Part shown: piece after piece, positions 21,754-32,234 of the stretch
How the letters are laid out: each line of letters begins with the position of its first letter
Position numbering within the stretch: the stretch's first letter is position 1
Source: Taudactylus pleione
Lineage: Eukaryota > Chordata > Amphibia > Anura > Myobatrachidae
Reading direction: 5' to 3'
Assembly: GCA_031769625.1 (NCBI GenBank)
Contig: JAUIMM010000701.1
Span: 124,001 to 188,000, forward strand
Length of the DNA: 64,000 nt
Notes under the pieces: model-generated
The model's input: the letters and a program-made list of their open reading frames with translations, nothing else
What the model was told of the DNA's origin: nothing
The model's database searches: none
Program-made: the position numbers and the translations under genes

Positions 21754-22610
21754 GGGGAATTCAATATGAAACGTAAACTTCGCTGTCGAAGTTTACGTTT
21801 CATATCGCAGCTTTTACCTGGGATAAAGTATAAAGTATCGGGCGCGCGCCCGCTTATCCCCTTATTCTATATGAATATAACGAAAACGGGAGCCTGCGAA
21901 GTGAGATTTGCGTAAAGTTACGAAATTTTCCTTAAAAAAATTGTAGGACCACCCTAAAGTTGTAAAAACATGGGGGGGATCACTATGGGTACCCCCGTTT
22001 TAGCCTGTAAATGAAAGTCGGGGATTTAAATAGCCGCAGCAGCTGTTTTTTTCCCGACATTGAAGAAGTATTGTAGAAGAGCACTTAGGTTATTTTTTTC
22101 GTTTTTTTAAGTGGTCCCATCAAACTTGGGGTACATGAAAATGGGTACTAGCATATTTTGATATCCCTAAAGTTTTAAAAAATTCTGCATTTGTGCACCT
22201 GCCGCTATAAATCTATTCTAGAAAACACCTGCCGCATACTTGCAGAAAAGCCCTGAACCGATTTCCCTATTTTTAAACAATTTTTTCCCATTTTTTTTTT
22301 TACCCCAATTTTTAAAATTATTTTTTGGGGTGTCCCCTATTTTTTTTTTTTAACACAGTTATTTTTTAAAAGTCATTCCCAGGGGTGCAGGCCATTTTTT
22401 TTTTTAAGCCTGCACCCCTAAACCCCAATTCTGCATTTTTTTTCACCACCTATTCAGTAGTGAAAAGTTCTCAGTTTTTTTTCAAAGACATTTCGAACCT
22501 GCGAAGTCTTTGAAATTGCACACAGTGTAAAACTAAAACCTGCGATAATGACATCATAGGTGCGATATTAACGCAAAAAACGGAGTTTTCGCTCCATATT
22601 GAATTCCCCT
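21754..22610. mobile_element. MITE, AGGGGAATTCAATATG ends
   Basis: About 860 bp with ends GGGGAATTCAATATGAAACG and CGCTCCATATTGAATTCCCC as inverted repeats of about 16 bp. Next to the left end is a perfect hairpin (ACGTAAACTTCG / CGAAGTTTACGT). The interior is T-rich with no ORF. Superfamily unknown. Confidence 0.75.
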
Positions 22611-22752
22611 ATATATCTTAAATTATATAAGCTTGAATTACTGTGAAAAAGAACAATACTGATGCTTTTTAAGTCGAAAATATTAATTAAAAAAAATCTA
22701 AGTTTATGGAATAATTATAGATGTAAATTATCTGATTCTTTCTTCGAATATA

Positions 22753-24391
22753 CAGTCAGGTGCATAAATATTGGGACATTGACAGAATTTTCAGATTTTG
22801 GCCTCTATTCACCACCACAATGGCTTTGAAATTAAACAAACAAGATGTGCTTTAACTGCAGACTTTCAGATTTAATTTGAGGGTAATTACATCCAAATCA
22901 GGTGAAGGGTGTAGGAATTACAATGGTTTCTATATGTGCCTCCCACTTTTTAAGGGGCCAAAAGTAATGGGACTATCAACTCAAAAGCTATTTCATGGAC
23001 AGGTGTGGGATATTCATTCATTATTTCTTTATCAATTAAGCAGGTAAAAGGTCTGGAGTTGATTCTAGGTGTGACATTTGCATTTGGAATCAGTTGCTGT
23101 CGACTCTCAGATACAAAGAGCTGTCACAATCAGTGAAGCAAGCCATCATTAGGCTGAAAAATCAAAACAAACCCATCAGAGAGATAGCAAAAACATTAGG
23201 TATGGCCAAATCAACTGTTTGGAACATTCTTAAAAAGAAAGAACACACCGGAGAGCTCAGCAACAAAAAAAGAACCGGAAGACCACGGAAAACAACTGTG
23301 GTGGATGACAAAAGAATTATTTCCCTGGTGAAGAAAAACCCCTTCACAACAGTTGGCCAAATCAACAACACTCTCCAGGAGGTAGGTGTATATGTGTCAA
23401 AGTCAACAATCAAGAGAAGACTTCACAAGAGTGAATATAGAGGGTTCACCACAAGATGTAAACCATTGGTGAGCCACAAAAACAGGAAGACCAGATTACA
23501 GTTTGCCAAACAACATCTAAAAAAGCCATTACAGTTCTGGAACAACATCTTATGGACAGATGAGACAAGGATCAACTTGTACCAGAGTGATGGGAAGAGA
23601 AGAGTATGGAGAAGGAAAGGAACTGCTCATGATCCAAAACATACCACCTCATCAGTGAAGCATGGTGGTGGTAGTGTCATGGCGTGGGCATGTATGGCTG
23701 CTGGAACTGGTTCCCTTGTATTTATTGATGATGTGACTGCTGACAAAAGCAGCAGAATGAATTCTGAAGTGTTTCAGGCAATATTATATGCTCATATTCA
23801 GTCAAATGCTTCAGAACTCATTGGACAGCGCTTCACAGTGCAGATGGACAATGACCCGAAGCATACTGCAAAAGCAACCGAAGACTTTAAGGGTAAAAAG
23901 TGGAATGTTATGCAATGGCCAAGTCAATCCCCTGACCTGAATCCGATTGAGCATGCATTTCACTTAATGAAGACAAAACTGAAGGGAAAATGCCCCAAGA
24001 ACAAGCAGGAACTGAAGACATTTCCAGTAGAGGCCTGGCAGAGCATCACCAGGGATGAAACCCAGCGTCTGGTGATGTCTATGCGTTCCAGACTTCAGGC
24101 TGTAATTGCCTGCAAAGGATTTGCAACAAAGTATTAAAAAGTGAAAGTTAGATTTAGGATTGTTTAGTATGTCCCATTACTTTTGGCCCCTTAAAAAGTG
24201 GGAGGCACATATAGAAACAGTTGTAATTCCTACACCGTTCACCTGATTTGGATGTAATTACCCTCAAATTAAATCTGAAAGTCTGCAGTTAAAGCACATC
24301 TTGTTTGTTTCATTGCAAAGCCATTGTGGTGGTGAATAGAGGCCAAAATATGAAAATTCTGTCAATGTCCCAATATTTATGCACCTGAATG
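22753..24391 (+). mobile_element. Tc1-family DNA transposon, full length
   Basis: Flanked by TA on both sides (22,751-22,752 and 24,392-24,393). The terminal inverted repeats are about 220 bp, from CAGTCAGGTGCATAAATATT at the left to the complementary end at the right, with few differences. One transposase gene lies between. A solo right terminal repeat of the same family is at 37,796-37,989. It sits in rfc4 intron 2, antisense to the gene. Confidence 0.95.
23094..24137 (+). CDS. Tc1 transposase, body intact but start codon apparently lost
   Basis: Cut-and-paste transposase. An N-terminal paired-type helix-turn-helix (VKQAIIRLKNQNKPIREIAK, then STVWNILKKK) is followed by a GRPRK hook and a second DNA-binding helix region. 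The catalytic DDE domain has NNILWTDETR, then VQMDNDPKHTAKAT, then SPDLNPIEHAF. Between the second Asp (first D of DND) and the Glu there are 33 residues, not the usual 34 of Tc1, so one codon seems missing in the EDFKGKKWN stretch. No stop occurs from 23,094 to 24,137, but the first codon of the open frame is TTG; the first in-frame ATG is at 23,202, inside the helix-turn-helix. Inverted repeats are intact. Probably inactive on its own. Confidence 0.9.
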   Translation: MLSTLRYKELSQSVKQAIIRLKNQNKPIREIAKTLGMAKSTVWNILKKKEHTGELSNKKRTGRPRKTTVVDDKRIISLVKKNPFTTVGQINNTLQEVGVYVSKSTIKRRLHKSEYRGFTTRCKPLVSHKNRKTRLQFAKQHLKKPLQFWNNILWTDETRINLYQSDGKRRVWRRKGTAHDPKHTTSSVKHGGGSVMAWACMAAGTGSLVFIDDVTADKSSRMNSEVFQAILYAHIQSNASELIGQRFTVQMDNDPKHTAKATEDFKGKKWNVMQWPSQSPDLNPIEHAFHLMKTKLKGKCPKNKQELKTFPVEAWQSITRDETQRLVMSMRSRLQAVIACKGFATKY

Positions 24392-24584
24392 TACAACAAT
24401 ACTTAAGTATTCAATAAACATAATTATGAGTCAAAACATCTGTTATGTCGACATGTTGTATGTTCTAAAAGCAAGAGTATATATCAGGATACTGTCTTTC
24501 CTTCAACAGTGTGCAACAGAAAAACATCATAATATATAATGCATATACTGTAAGAATATTGTTTAGTCGATAATTACCGTATAT
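24392..24584. other. Short intron gap
   Basis: AT-rich linker between the Tc1 element and the next repeat; nothing seen. Confidence 0.4.
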
Positions 24585-24679
24585 ACTCGAGTATAAGTCG
24601 ACCCGAATATAAGCCGAGGTACCTAATTTTACCACAAAAAACTGGGAAAACTTATTGACTCGAGTATAAGCCTAGAGTG

Positions 24680-25330
24680 GGAAATGCAGCAGCTACTGGT
24701 AGTAATCCCCCCTCTGGTACTGTCCCCAGTAGTAATCCCCCCCTGGTAGTGCCCCCACTAGTAATATCCCCCCCTGGTAGTGCCCCCACTAGTAATATCC
24801 CCCCCTGGTAGTGCCCCCAGTAGCAATACCCCCCCTGGTAGTGCCCCCAGTAGCAATACCTCCCCTGGTAGTGCCCCCAGTATTAATCCCCCCCCTGGTA
24901 GTGCCCCCAGTATTAATCCCCCCCCTGGTAGTGCCCCCAGTAGCAATCCCCCCCCTGGTAGTGCCCCCAGTAGCAACATCCCCCCTGGTAGTGCCCCCAA
25001 TATTAATCCCCCCCTGGTAGTGCCCCCAGTAGCAACATCCCCCCTGGTAGTGCCCCCAGTAGCAACATCCCCCCTGGTAGTGCCCCCAGTAGCAATATCC
25101 CCCCCTGGTAGTGCCCCCAGTAGCAATATCCCCCCCTGGTAGTGCCCCCAGTAGCAATATCCCCCCCTGGTAGTGCCCCCAGTAGCAATATCCCCCCCTG
25201 GTAGTGCCCCCAGTAGCAATATCCCCCCCTGGTAGTGCCCCCAGTAGCAATATCCCCCCCTGGTAGTGCCCCCAGTAGCAATATCCCCCCCTGGTAGTGC
25301 CCCCAGTAGCACCCCCCCGGTAGTAGCCCC
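24680..25330. repeat. 30-bp minisatellite, about 21 copies
   Basis: Unit CCCCTGGTAGTGCCCCCAGT, then AGCAATATCC, length 29-31 bp. Variants TATTAATCC and AGCAACATCC cluster in neighbouring copies, a sign of local duplication. Strongly strand-asymmetric: the plus strand is C-rich. Confidence 0.93.
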
Positions 25331-25435
25331 CCCAGTAGAAAGAAATGTAAAAAAAAAACAAAAACAAAAAAAAACACTTACCTGTAACCCCGCTCCTGGT
25401 CCCGACGCTGCTACAGGCTCCTCTGCCGATTTGCA

Positions 25436-25726
25436 TAATGGGAGAGACGTCGTCATGACGACGTCTCTCCCATTACCCACTGCGGGAGCCGGAAGATGGC
25501 TCCCGCAGTGGGAGCAGCAGTAGCCGCTGAGAGTCTGACAGACTCTCAGCGGCTGCTGATTACACTAAACACATAGCTGCCGGCTCCGGCGGCTGTGTGT
25601 TTAGCAGTGTGTAGTGCTGACCGAACTCCGTCCGGTCAGCGCTACACACGCGGTGCAGGCTGTGTCACAGTGACAGTCTGCACCGCGGCCCGCATGGTAC
25701 GCTACTCAGCAGCGTACCATGCGGGC
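25436..25726. repeat. Seven consecutive hairpins
   Basis: A 40-bp perfect palindrome (25,436-25,475). Then arms 25,476-25,490 with 25,498-25,512 (perfect); 25,523-25,537 with 25,539-25,553 (perfect, one-base loop); 25,566-25,583 with 25,586-25,603 (two mismatches); 25,607-25,623 with 25,633-25,649 (one mismatch); 25,649-25,658 with 25,678-25,687 (perfect); and 25,688-25,703 with 25,711-25,726 (perfect, 16 bp). They abut with almost no spacer. Confidence 0.93.
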
Positions 25727-25811
25727 ATGACTCGAGTATAAGCCGAGGGGGTGCTTTTTCAGCACAAAAAATGTGCTGAAAAACTCGGCTTATACTCGAG
25801 TATATACGGTA

Positions 25812-26126
25812 AGTGCATCACAACATGAGAGGGTATGAAAACATCCTATTGTCATACAGTGCATCACAGGTGATAAAGTGTATATCTTATTTCAAGACTC
25901 AGTCCTGCCAATTATTATTATTAACACAAGTTTTTTGTTGTGTTTGAAACTCAGTCCATGTTATACCATTATGACATGTATAATTCAAATAATAATTTGA
26001 TTACATCATATGCAGACATTAGCATGTTACATAGTTATGCATTTCCAACACAATATTATACCTCTAATTGCCTCCAATTAGAGGCTTATCTAGCTATACA
26101 AACCTCTCCTGTCATTGCACCCCTAG
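25812..26126. other. Intron gap, nothing seen
   Basis: AT-rich, no recognisable feature. Confidence 0.4.
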
Positions 26127-26315
26127 GGGTAAATTTACTAAAGTGAGAGTTTTTAGAAGTGAGTTTTAAAAGTGATGTTGCCCATAGCAACCAGATTCTA
26201 CTTAACATTTAACTAGCACCTTCTAGAAGATAATAGCTAGAATCTGATTGGTTGCTATGGGCAACATCACTTTTAAAACTTACTTCTAAAAACTCTCACT
26301 TTAGTAAAATTACCC
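26127..26315. mobile_element. Foldback MITE with about 75-bp arms
   Basis: The left arm (from GGGTAAATTTACTAAAGTGA) and right arm are nearly complementary over about 75 bp, including GATGTTGCCCATAGCAACCA. A short central loop holds CTTCTAGAAGATAATAGC. A miniature element of a type common in vertebrate introns. No ORF. Confidence 0.9.
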
Positions 26316-26584
26316 GCAATAGTCAACATTTGACAACAGGTGAATGAAAAAAAAAAAGTTGAAGACAACAGCAACTAGAGATCCTTTGTCCTACGCGGAA
26401 ACAGTAAAGAATCTGAAACCTAGTTAAAACAAAGTAAAACAAAGCAACTAGATGACCATTTCCCTTATCAAATGTGGTATTGTTTAGTTGAAGTAGATAT
26501 GCAGATTTGTTGTCATCCTATATATAATTAACCAAAATTTGTTTATATTGAAAGATGAACTTAAAACATATCAGTCTGAGGTGC

Positions 26585-27250
26585 TTCAGCTATTCTACCG
26601 GAATCATTATGAAATCCCGGAAGTTGGGATGCCTGCTGTCAATATACTGACAGCCGCATGCAAATGCTCAGGATCCCGACAAGTATGGTACCCTCCCCTT
26701 CTCCCCCGAACCCTCTATTCCTGCACCCTAAAGGTGCATGCACACACACGATTTTTTGAACGATTATCGTTAAACTATATCGTTAATCGTTTGTAAAAAT
26801 CGTTCACTTTCTGAGTCAAACGATGAACGATTTTCGTTCATGCGAGTTCACGTTTGTAGTTCAGTCAGAATTGTCAACTCAACGATTTTCAGTAAGGGAA
26901 TTTGCAAAAATCGTTTGTAGTTCTAAAAAATCGTTCATTACATTTAAATGAACATAGTAAATGAACAACTTTAGTAAACAATTTTAGTTCATTTTTATCA
27001 AGGGAGAAAATAGTTTACTAAACTCGTTCATTAACTAAATCGTTGTGTGTGTATGCAGCTTAACACTTACCCTCCCTGTTAGTGCCTAAACCTAACGCTC
27101 CCCAACATTGGTGCCTAACCCCCCCAGCATTAGTGCCTAAACCTAACCCTCCCCAACAATAGTGCCTAAACCCAACCCCAGGGGTACATAACCCTGACTC
27201 CCTCTCCTAGCCCAACCCTAACCACCTTTCGTGACACCTAAACCAAACGG
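26585..27250. repeat. Diverged copy of repeat family M1, split by a MITE
   Basis: The left part (26,596-26,728) has GCCTGCTGTCAATA and GACAGCCGCATGC-like blocks. The right part (27,064-27,250) is a run of TAGTGCCTAAACCTAACC-type units, the same GGTTAGG-rich core seen at 56,690-56,950 and 61,030-61,230. The two parts are separated by the insertion at 26,729-27,063. Confidence 0.55.
26729..27063. mobile_element. AT-rich MITE nested in M1 repeat
   Basis: Ends TAAAGGTGCATGCACACACA and TGTGTGTGTATGCAGCTTA are inverted repeats. The inner sequence repeats AACGATT and TCGTT motifs in both orientations (AAATCGTTCA, TGAACGATTTTCG). It interrupts the CCTAA-rich core of the surrounding repeat. Confidence 0.75.
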
Positions 27251-27505
27251 TTAGAGTTTTAAGCGTGTACTGTGGACACATTTATCGAATGGATCAGGGA
27301 CACAGTTAGAAGCAATGGATTAGGTGGATTGCTTGGTACAATGTTATTATATGCATGTAGTCACCACATTCACCTCGGTTGTAGGGTGACTCCTTACAAG
27401 TATCATACAAAGCATTCTTTGAACATGTATTGCAATTAAAGTAACCAATGATGATAAAGTAACACTGATAATGCTTCTTTTGCTAAAAAAAATAAAAAAA
27501 CTACT

Positions 27506-28394
27506 AATACCCCTTTCAGATATACTGAGATTCCCGGGATTTTGGCCTGCCTCGGACAAAATTCCCGGGTCTCATGTATGTGTGAAAGGTACCTACCTGG
27601 GAACACGTTCCCGGGTAGCCGACCCTGCAATTGACCAGGGTATTTCCAGGGACTTAAGTCCCGGGAAGACTATCCTGCACTAGTGTGAATGGTGCAACCC
27701 GGGGATTTTACTCCCGGGCTGCACCAGGAGGCTTCTGATTGGCCCTGGCTCGGACAGAGCCACTGGGGAGGTGGCACCAGCGGCGGTAACAGCGCCCGCA
27801 CCCCCCCTTCCCATACTCAACACCGGTAGCATTCAGAGCAGCGGCCCCCCCTGTCCCTGTAATTACCGGCAGTAGCAGCGCTACCGGTAACAGCGCCCGC
27901 ACCCCCCCTTAACATACTCACCGCCGGCAGCACTAAGATCATCGGCTCCCCTGTCCTCAGGCCCAGCGGGGGAACTTTCCGGCTGTCACCAGGCAGAAGT
28001 GGAGGGAGAGATTACAGCCTCCCCGTATTCTCACTGCTGCACGGAGCTGCGCTGGGAAACTACAGGTACAGAGAGACTGCTCTGCTCTTTCACACATGCT
28101 GCATATGGGAGAGGGGCTGGGGGGACGAGAGGGAGTAGGAGCAGATATTTTCAGTGACCTATCCCTCTGTCACTTTCCCTGCCTGTCCCTCTGCACCTTA
28201 CCATCCACTTTAATAAGACAGTGTAAATCTCTGAAAAACCCTGCTCTTGTCTGAATGGTGCTACCTGGGAATTTCCCGGGTAGAAACTGTAGTGTGAAAG
28301 GGGGATCTAGACCAAATACCCGGGATTTTTCACATGAGAAATTCCCGGGTCTGAGCAGCAAATTTCCCGGGTTGTATGTCTGAAAGGGGTGTTA
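27506..28394. mobile_element. MITE with ACCCCTTTCAGA ends
   Basis: About 890 bp. The ends AATACCCCTTTCAGATATAC and the complementary right end carry scattered CCCGGG motifs (ATTCCCGGG occurs repeatedly in both orientations). The middle has two copies of GGTAACAGCGCCCGCACCCC. It lies just downstream of rfc4 exon 2, in intron 2. No coding sequence. Confidence 0.8.
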
Positions 28395-28468
28395 GAAAAA
28401 TCTAAATATGAAGAAAAACAAATTGCAAAATTAAACATTTTTAAAAATGCAAAAGAAATTATTATTAC

Positions 28469-28590
28469 TATTTTTCCACCCATGGGATCAATTTCTGCTT
28501 CTTGCTGTCACTGCCAGGACCGGATGCTGGGGTCTTCTCCTTCACGGGCTTGGTGCTGATGGAGGTGCCACCTTTCAGGAAAGCCTGCAT
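28469..28590 (-). CDS. rfc4: rfc4 exon 2, coding start
   Basis: Starts at the ATG complementary to 28,588-28,590 and encodes MQAFLKGGTSISTKPVKEK, then a Ser/Gly-rich linker, then KKQKLIPWVEK and two bases of the next tyrosine. RFC4 proteins begin MQAFLKGTSISTKP and have [14 protein letters not shown], so start and identity are secure. The donor GTAATA is weak but correctly placed. The 5' boundary is 28,594 or 28,600, at one of two nearby AG acceptors (CTGCAG or TTGGCAG). RFC4 binds with RFC2, 3 and 5 and RFC1 (or Rad17, Ctf18, Atad5) to form clamp loaders. Confidence 0.95.
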
Positions 28591-28834
28591 TCTCCTGCAG
28601 CTGCCAACACACAGAGCCATGTACATCACTCTATTATTGTAAGGTCTATTTACACACACATATTACAATATATATTACCCAGGATTTATGGGAGATGAAA
28701 GTAACGTCTTATATAATCTTTAAAATAGTAAGTGGTTGCAAAATACAAAAATATTTATTTTGCCATTATGATTCACTGCTCTGAGCCAGATCCAGCCACC
28801 GGCCACTGCTTCTCCCCCCGGTCCCGGCGCTCAC

Positions 28835-29062
28835 CTGTTCCCTGGCAACCGCGTACTGCACTGTGCTGTCTGCTTTGTAATGCGCTCTGCAGCGCGCCAA
28901 ATCAGCTGCCTACAGCCACATCCGGGTTAGAGGGAGGAGCCGGCAGGACAACATGCTGCCTGCGACTCATTCAGAGAGCCCAGCTGCAGCCGCCTGCATC
29001 ATGTGATCGAGGAAGGCGCAAGGCGGGGACGTCAGTCTGTCACTCTGACTCACTCGCTAGCC
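28835..29062 (-). promoter_or_regulatory. rfc4: rfc4 promoter and non-coding first exon
   Basis: A GC-rich, CpG-containing island-like stretch upstream of the start exon. On the minus strand it has a good splice donor, GGGAACAG followed by GTGAGC (exon end at 28,835), which would close a non-coding exon 1 and splice to exon 2 about 240 bp away. Human RFC4 also begins with a non-coding exon. No TATA box is obvious. The transcription start is not defined by sequence alone. No divergent coding exon is seen on the plus strand up to the DIRS element at 29.57 kb. Confidence 0.65.
28894..28901 (-). promoter_or_regulatory. Candidate E2F site in rfc4 promoter
   Basis: On the minus strand reads TTTGGCGC, a full match to the E2F consensus TTTSGCGC, 60 bp upstream of the putative exon 1 donor. 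Clamp-loader genes are S-phase genes normally driven by E2F, so the placement is sensible; function is inferred. Confidence 0.6.
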
Positions 29063-29572
29063 GGTTTTAGTACTGGATAATGCTAAGTGCAGGAGTGTGT
29101 GTTTAGTGAGTATGCACTGGCAGCTAGGCCGGCTGGCTGGGGTGATGGAATGAATGCAATCAGGTGTTGATGAGTGTTGTGGATGGGGATAAGCTGCATG
29201 GAGGTCTCTTTCCCCTGAGTGATCGGGGCAAGAGTGGCTGTATACTGGCCTTTATAGTTAGGTGTCCAAGATACTAAATATAAATCCAAATGATTTCAGG
29301 TTCAACTAATGGAGAAAACGTATTAGTAAATGGGCAGTATTGGTTATGAAAGCATTGATATGACACTGTCCTTTACAGGCTATGATTATTACTATGTAAA
29401 GCAAGATCTTGATTATATCTTCATGGAAGGCAGTGAGCTGTCAAAGGCATGGTTACAGCTAGATCCCCTTCCGTAGATTGACCCTGACGTCATCAGTTAA
29501 TGTCCAAAGTAATTACCTACCATCCCCGTGGACATAGAGGGGGAATATAATCTTGTGGCGAGCAAACCACTT
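29063..29572. other. Upstream flank of rfc4, nothing seen
   Basis: Unique-looking non-coding sequence between the rfc4 promoter and DIRS copy D. No ORF or repeat recognised. Confidence 0.4.
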
Positions 29573-30762
29573 CTTTTTACTTCAGGGTCCACAGGGTGAC
29601 TTTGGGGTATAGCTGGATCCTCGGGCACCACAGAGTTAAAGCTTTTAGCTGCTCCCAGGATTCACTTGGGTCCATCCTCCCCTATACCCCGCCCCCGAGC
29701 CACAGGCACCTCATTTTAAGCTGGTGCCCGGCCGGAGTCGGGTCACCCTGCGGGGGGTGGGGGGGGGGGTGCTGCAGGAGCAGCCCCCTAAAGCTTTTTA
29801 TTTTTTTGACTAGGTTAAATTTATTTTTACTTTAGTTTTTTACTCCAGAGCGGCAGCGATGGGCTGTCTGTACAGACGCCCACGCTGCCGTTCCTTCTCC
29901 CTGCTGGCGCCGCGACGCCAGTACTGCACTGGGGATCGCGGCGGGGGAAGCCAGAGTCTGTACTAGCCGGACTCTGGTTTTCCCCGGGACTGCTGCCGGG
30001 GAGATTAAGGTAAACCGCGCACCGCTGATTAGCGGCGGTGCGTGGGTTCCTTTTAAAAATGCAGTCCCATGCCCCTGGTCTAGGGGACAGACCGGGGGCG
30101 CTAGCGGTGGTGGCGGGCTCCCCCTCCAGTGGAGGCATACTCCGCCAGACCACCAGGGTAACGCGGCAAGCGGGATGCCGGCAACCCGGGGCTTAATATG
30201 CTAGCCAGGGGAGGAAGCCTTCCTTGTCTAGCGGCTCCTCAGCTCAGCGCGCCTTTCAGCTAGTAGTCTGGCGTCGCTGAGCTGCAGTTACTCGGGCCAC
30301 TCCTCCTCTGAGGTCTCCAGCATCCATTTTCTCTGTGGCAGTGCAGATACTCTCAGGGAGCACGCGGACCGGTCCCCCTGTGTACCTCTCCCCTGCAAAA
30401 GGACAGTGTACACAGCACTATAGCCCTCCCAGACACTGAATCTGGGCAGGTTGATTGTAGTGGATAGGTGCAGTGAGTATATCTTCCTGCATGGTATGTG
30501 ACTTTTGCTAGTGCTGCCTGTCTGTGCTAATTTCTACTTACTGTCAGCCTATACCTATCCCTTTCCTTCTCCTACAAGCCCTACAGGTGTGCGGGGGAAG
30601 GGTGTTTCTACTGACCTCACTTATATAGATCATGATTTTGTGAGGTCCGTCACATAAAGTTGTGTGTTGCACAGTACCATATTGTGGGCTGTTGTCCAGC
30701 ACACTGGTGAGTGCGCTTGTTTTCTTCCTATGTCATAACTATATTTAACTATATAGTCTGTC

Positions 30763-32194
30763 ATGTCTGAGGAGGAGATTGAGCACTCCGTGGCTCCGGT
30801 ATTGTTCTCCTGCAGGCGCTGTTCTGCAGGAGTGGAGGAGGATTTGTCACAGGACGGCCAGTGCGGACTGTGCCAGGCGATCCCTGGTACGTCTAAACCT
30901 ATGTCGCAGGAGCCACCATGGGCGATGTTTTCCCAGGTGCTGGTGTCCATCACAGACCGTCTGTCGGTCCCGACTGCCGTCCCTCCTAGGGCGTTGCCCC
31001 AGCCTACCATTCCCCGGATGTCCCACAATTATTGCAGACTCCCCCAGGGTCTCAGCCTGTTGGTCCCTATGCGCGGTTGCCAATGTATATACAGTCCACC
31101 CCTGTGGCGCAGCAGGCTGTGGTGCCGTTTCAGGCTCCTGTGGCAGCTCCTCCACCCTGGGTGGATGCGCTTTCCCACACTGTCCAAGATTTGGCGGCAG
31201 CATCTTCGGCTTTTCAGTCGATGTTGCGCAGTGACCTGCCCTCCAGGGCGTCTAAATGCACAGTCATGGCGCAGGCTGCGCATTTTTCGGACTCTGATGG
31301 GTCCTCGGATGATGAGGTGCAGGATGACTCAGCCTCAGTCCAGGAGGTAGACACTAAGTCTTCCATCAACGTGCGGGCTCTGGTTAGGGCGGTGTGGGCC
31401 ATTCTTCTGATTGAGGATGAGGCACCCGCTCCCATGTCGAGGTATCCGAGTTTTAAAAAAGCTAAGGTTATTTCTACAGCGTTCCCCTTGTCTGATCAGT
31501 TGACGGATCACATGGCGGTGGCCTGGCAGACGCCCAGTAAGCGATTCCTGCCACAGAAGCGGTTGGCGTCCAATTATCCGTTTCTGGAGGCACATTGTAA
31601 GAAATGGGAAACGCCGCCTGCGGTCGATTCCCATGTAACACGCCTCATTAGGAGTGCTACTTTGCCATTGCCGTCTATATCCTCGCTGAAGGATCCTACG
31701 GACAGGAAGGTGGAGACTTGTCTAAAGTCTATTTACTCTCAGGGGCTGTAGCCCGGCCGTCCATGGCCATCTCCTGGGTGGCCAAGGCCATTGAGGGTTG
31801 GGCCAACGCCTTGGAGGATACGTTTACGGATGAAGCTCCGGATGTCCAGAGGGCGTTGCTAGGACAGATGAGAGATGCCGCTTCCTACATTGGAGAAGCA
31901 TCTTTGGATGCTAGCCTGCTGACCTCTAGGGTTTCGGCGGCAGCAGTGTCTGCTCGCAGATCCTTGTGGTTGAGGTCTTGGAGACAGGACGCTGATTCAA
32001 AGAAAGGCTTGGAGGCCTTACCTTTTAATGGAGAGTTACTATTTGGTCCGGACCTGGATAAAATAGTAGATACCCTGGCAAAATCCAAGTCGGCCTTCCC
32101 TTCTGCCACGACACCCGCTAAGGTCCGGAGCTCGGCCTTTCGCTCCTTTCGGGTTCAGGGCAAGGCAAAGGGTCAGTCCTTCCCGAGGCAGTAA
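30763..32194 (+). pseudogene. DIRS-D ORF1 (gag-like), two frameshifts
   Basis: Starts MSEEEIEHSV with CxxC pairs CRRC ... CGLC, as in copy A. It shifts frame near 31,030 to read on through WVDALSHTVQDL, LIRSATLPLPSISSLKD and KVETCLKSIYS, then again near 31,740 to GAVARPSMAISWVAKAIE, ASYIGEASLDAS and LFGPDLDKIVDTL. The order of conserved blocks matches copies A and B. Confidence 0.8.
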
Positions 32195-32234
32195 GCAACC
32201 AAGACCGCCTCGAAGCCAAAGAAGCAAGCCTGGA

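Larger units (their letters stand above)
24585..25811. mobile_element. TATACTCGAGTATAAG-type element with internal minisatellite and hairpin chain
   Basis: Ends TACCGTATATACTCGAGTAT and its exact complement at 25,795-25,811 bound 1.2 kb. Terminal motifs CTCGAGTATAAGCC recur just inside both ends, and the right end folds on itself (from 25,730, CTCGAGTATAAGCCGAG with CTCGGCTTATACTCGAG). The left half is a 30-bp minisatellite and the right half a chain of hairpins (25,436-25,726). It sits in rfc4 intron 2. No ORF with protein features: the Pro/Gly-rich open frames are translations of the minisatellite. Confidence 0.85.

Noticed and set aside
24758..25480. Long Gly/Pro-rich open frames on both strands, up to 240 codons
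   Set aside because: They translate a 30-bp minisatellite whose unit length is often a multiple of three and lacks stops; no protein features.
1641..28590. rfc4 as a processed pseudogene
   Set aside because: Exons are separated by introns with correct splice sites and matching phases, and the start exon is preceded by a promoter-like region.
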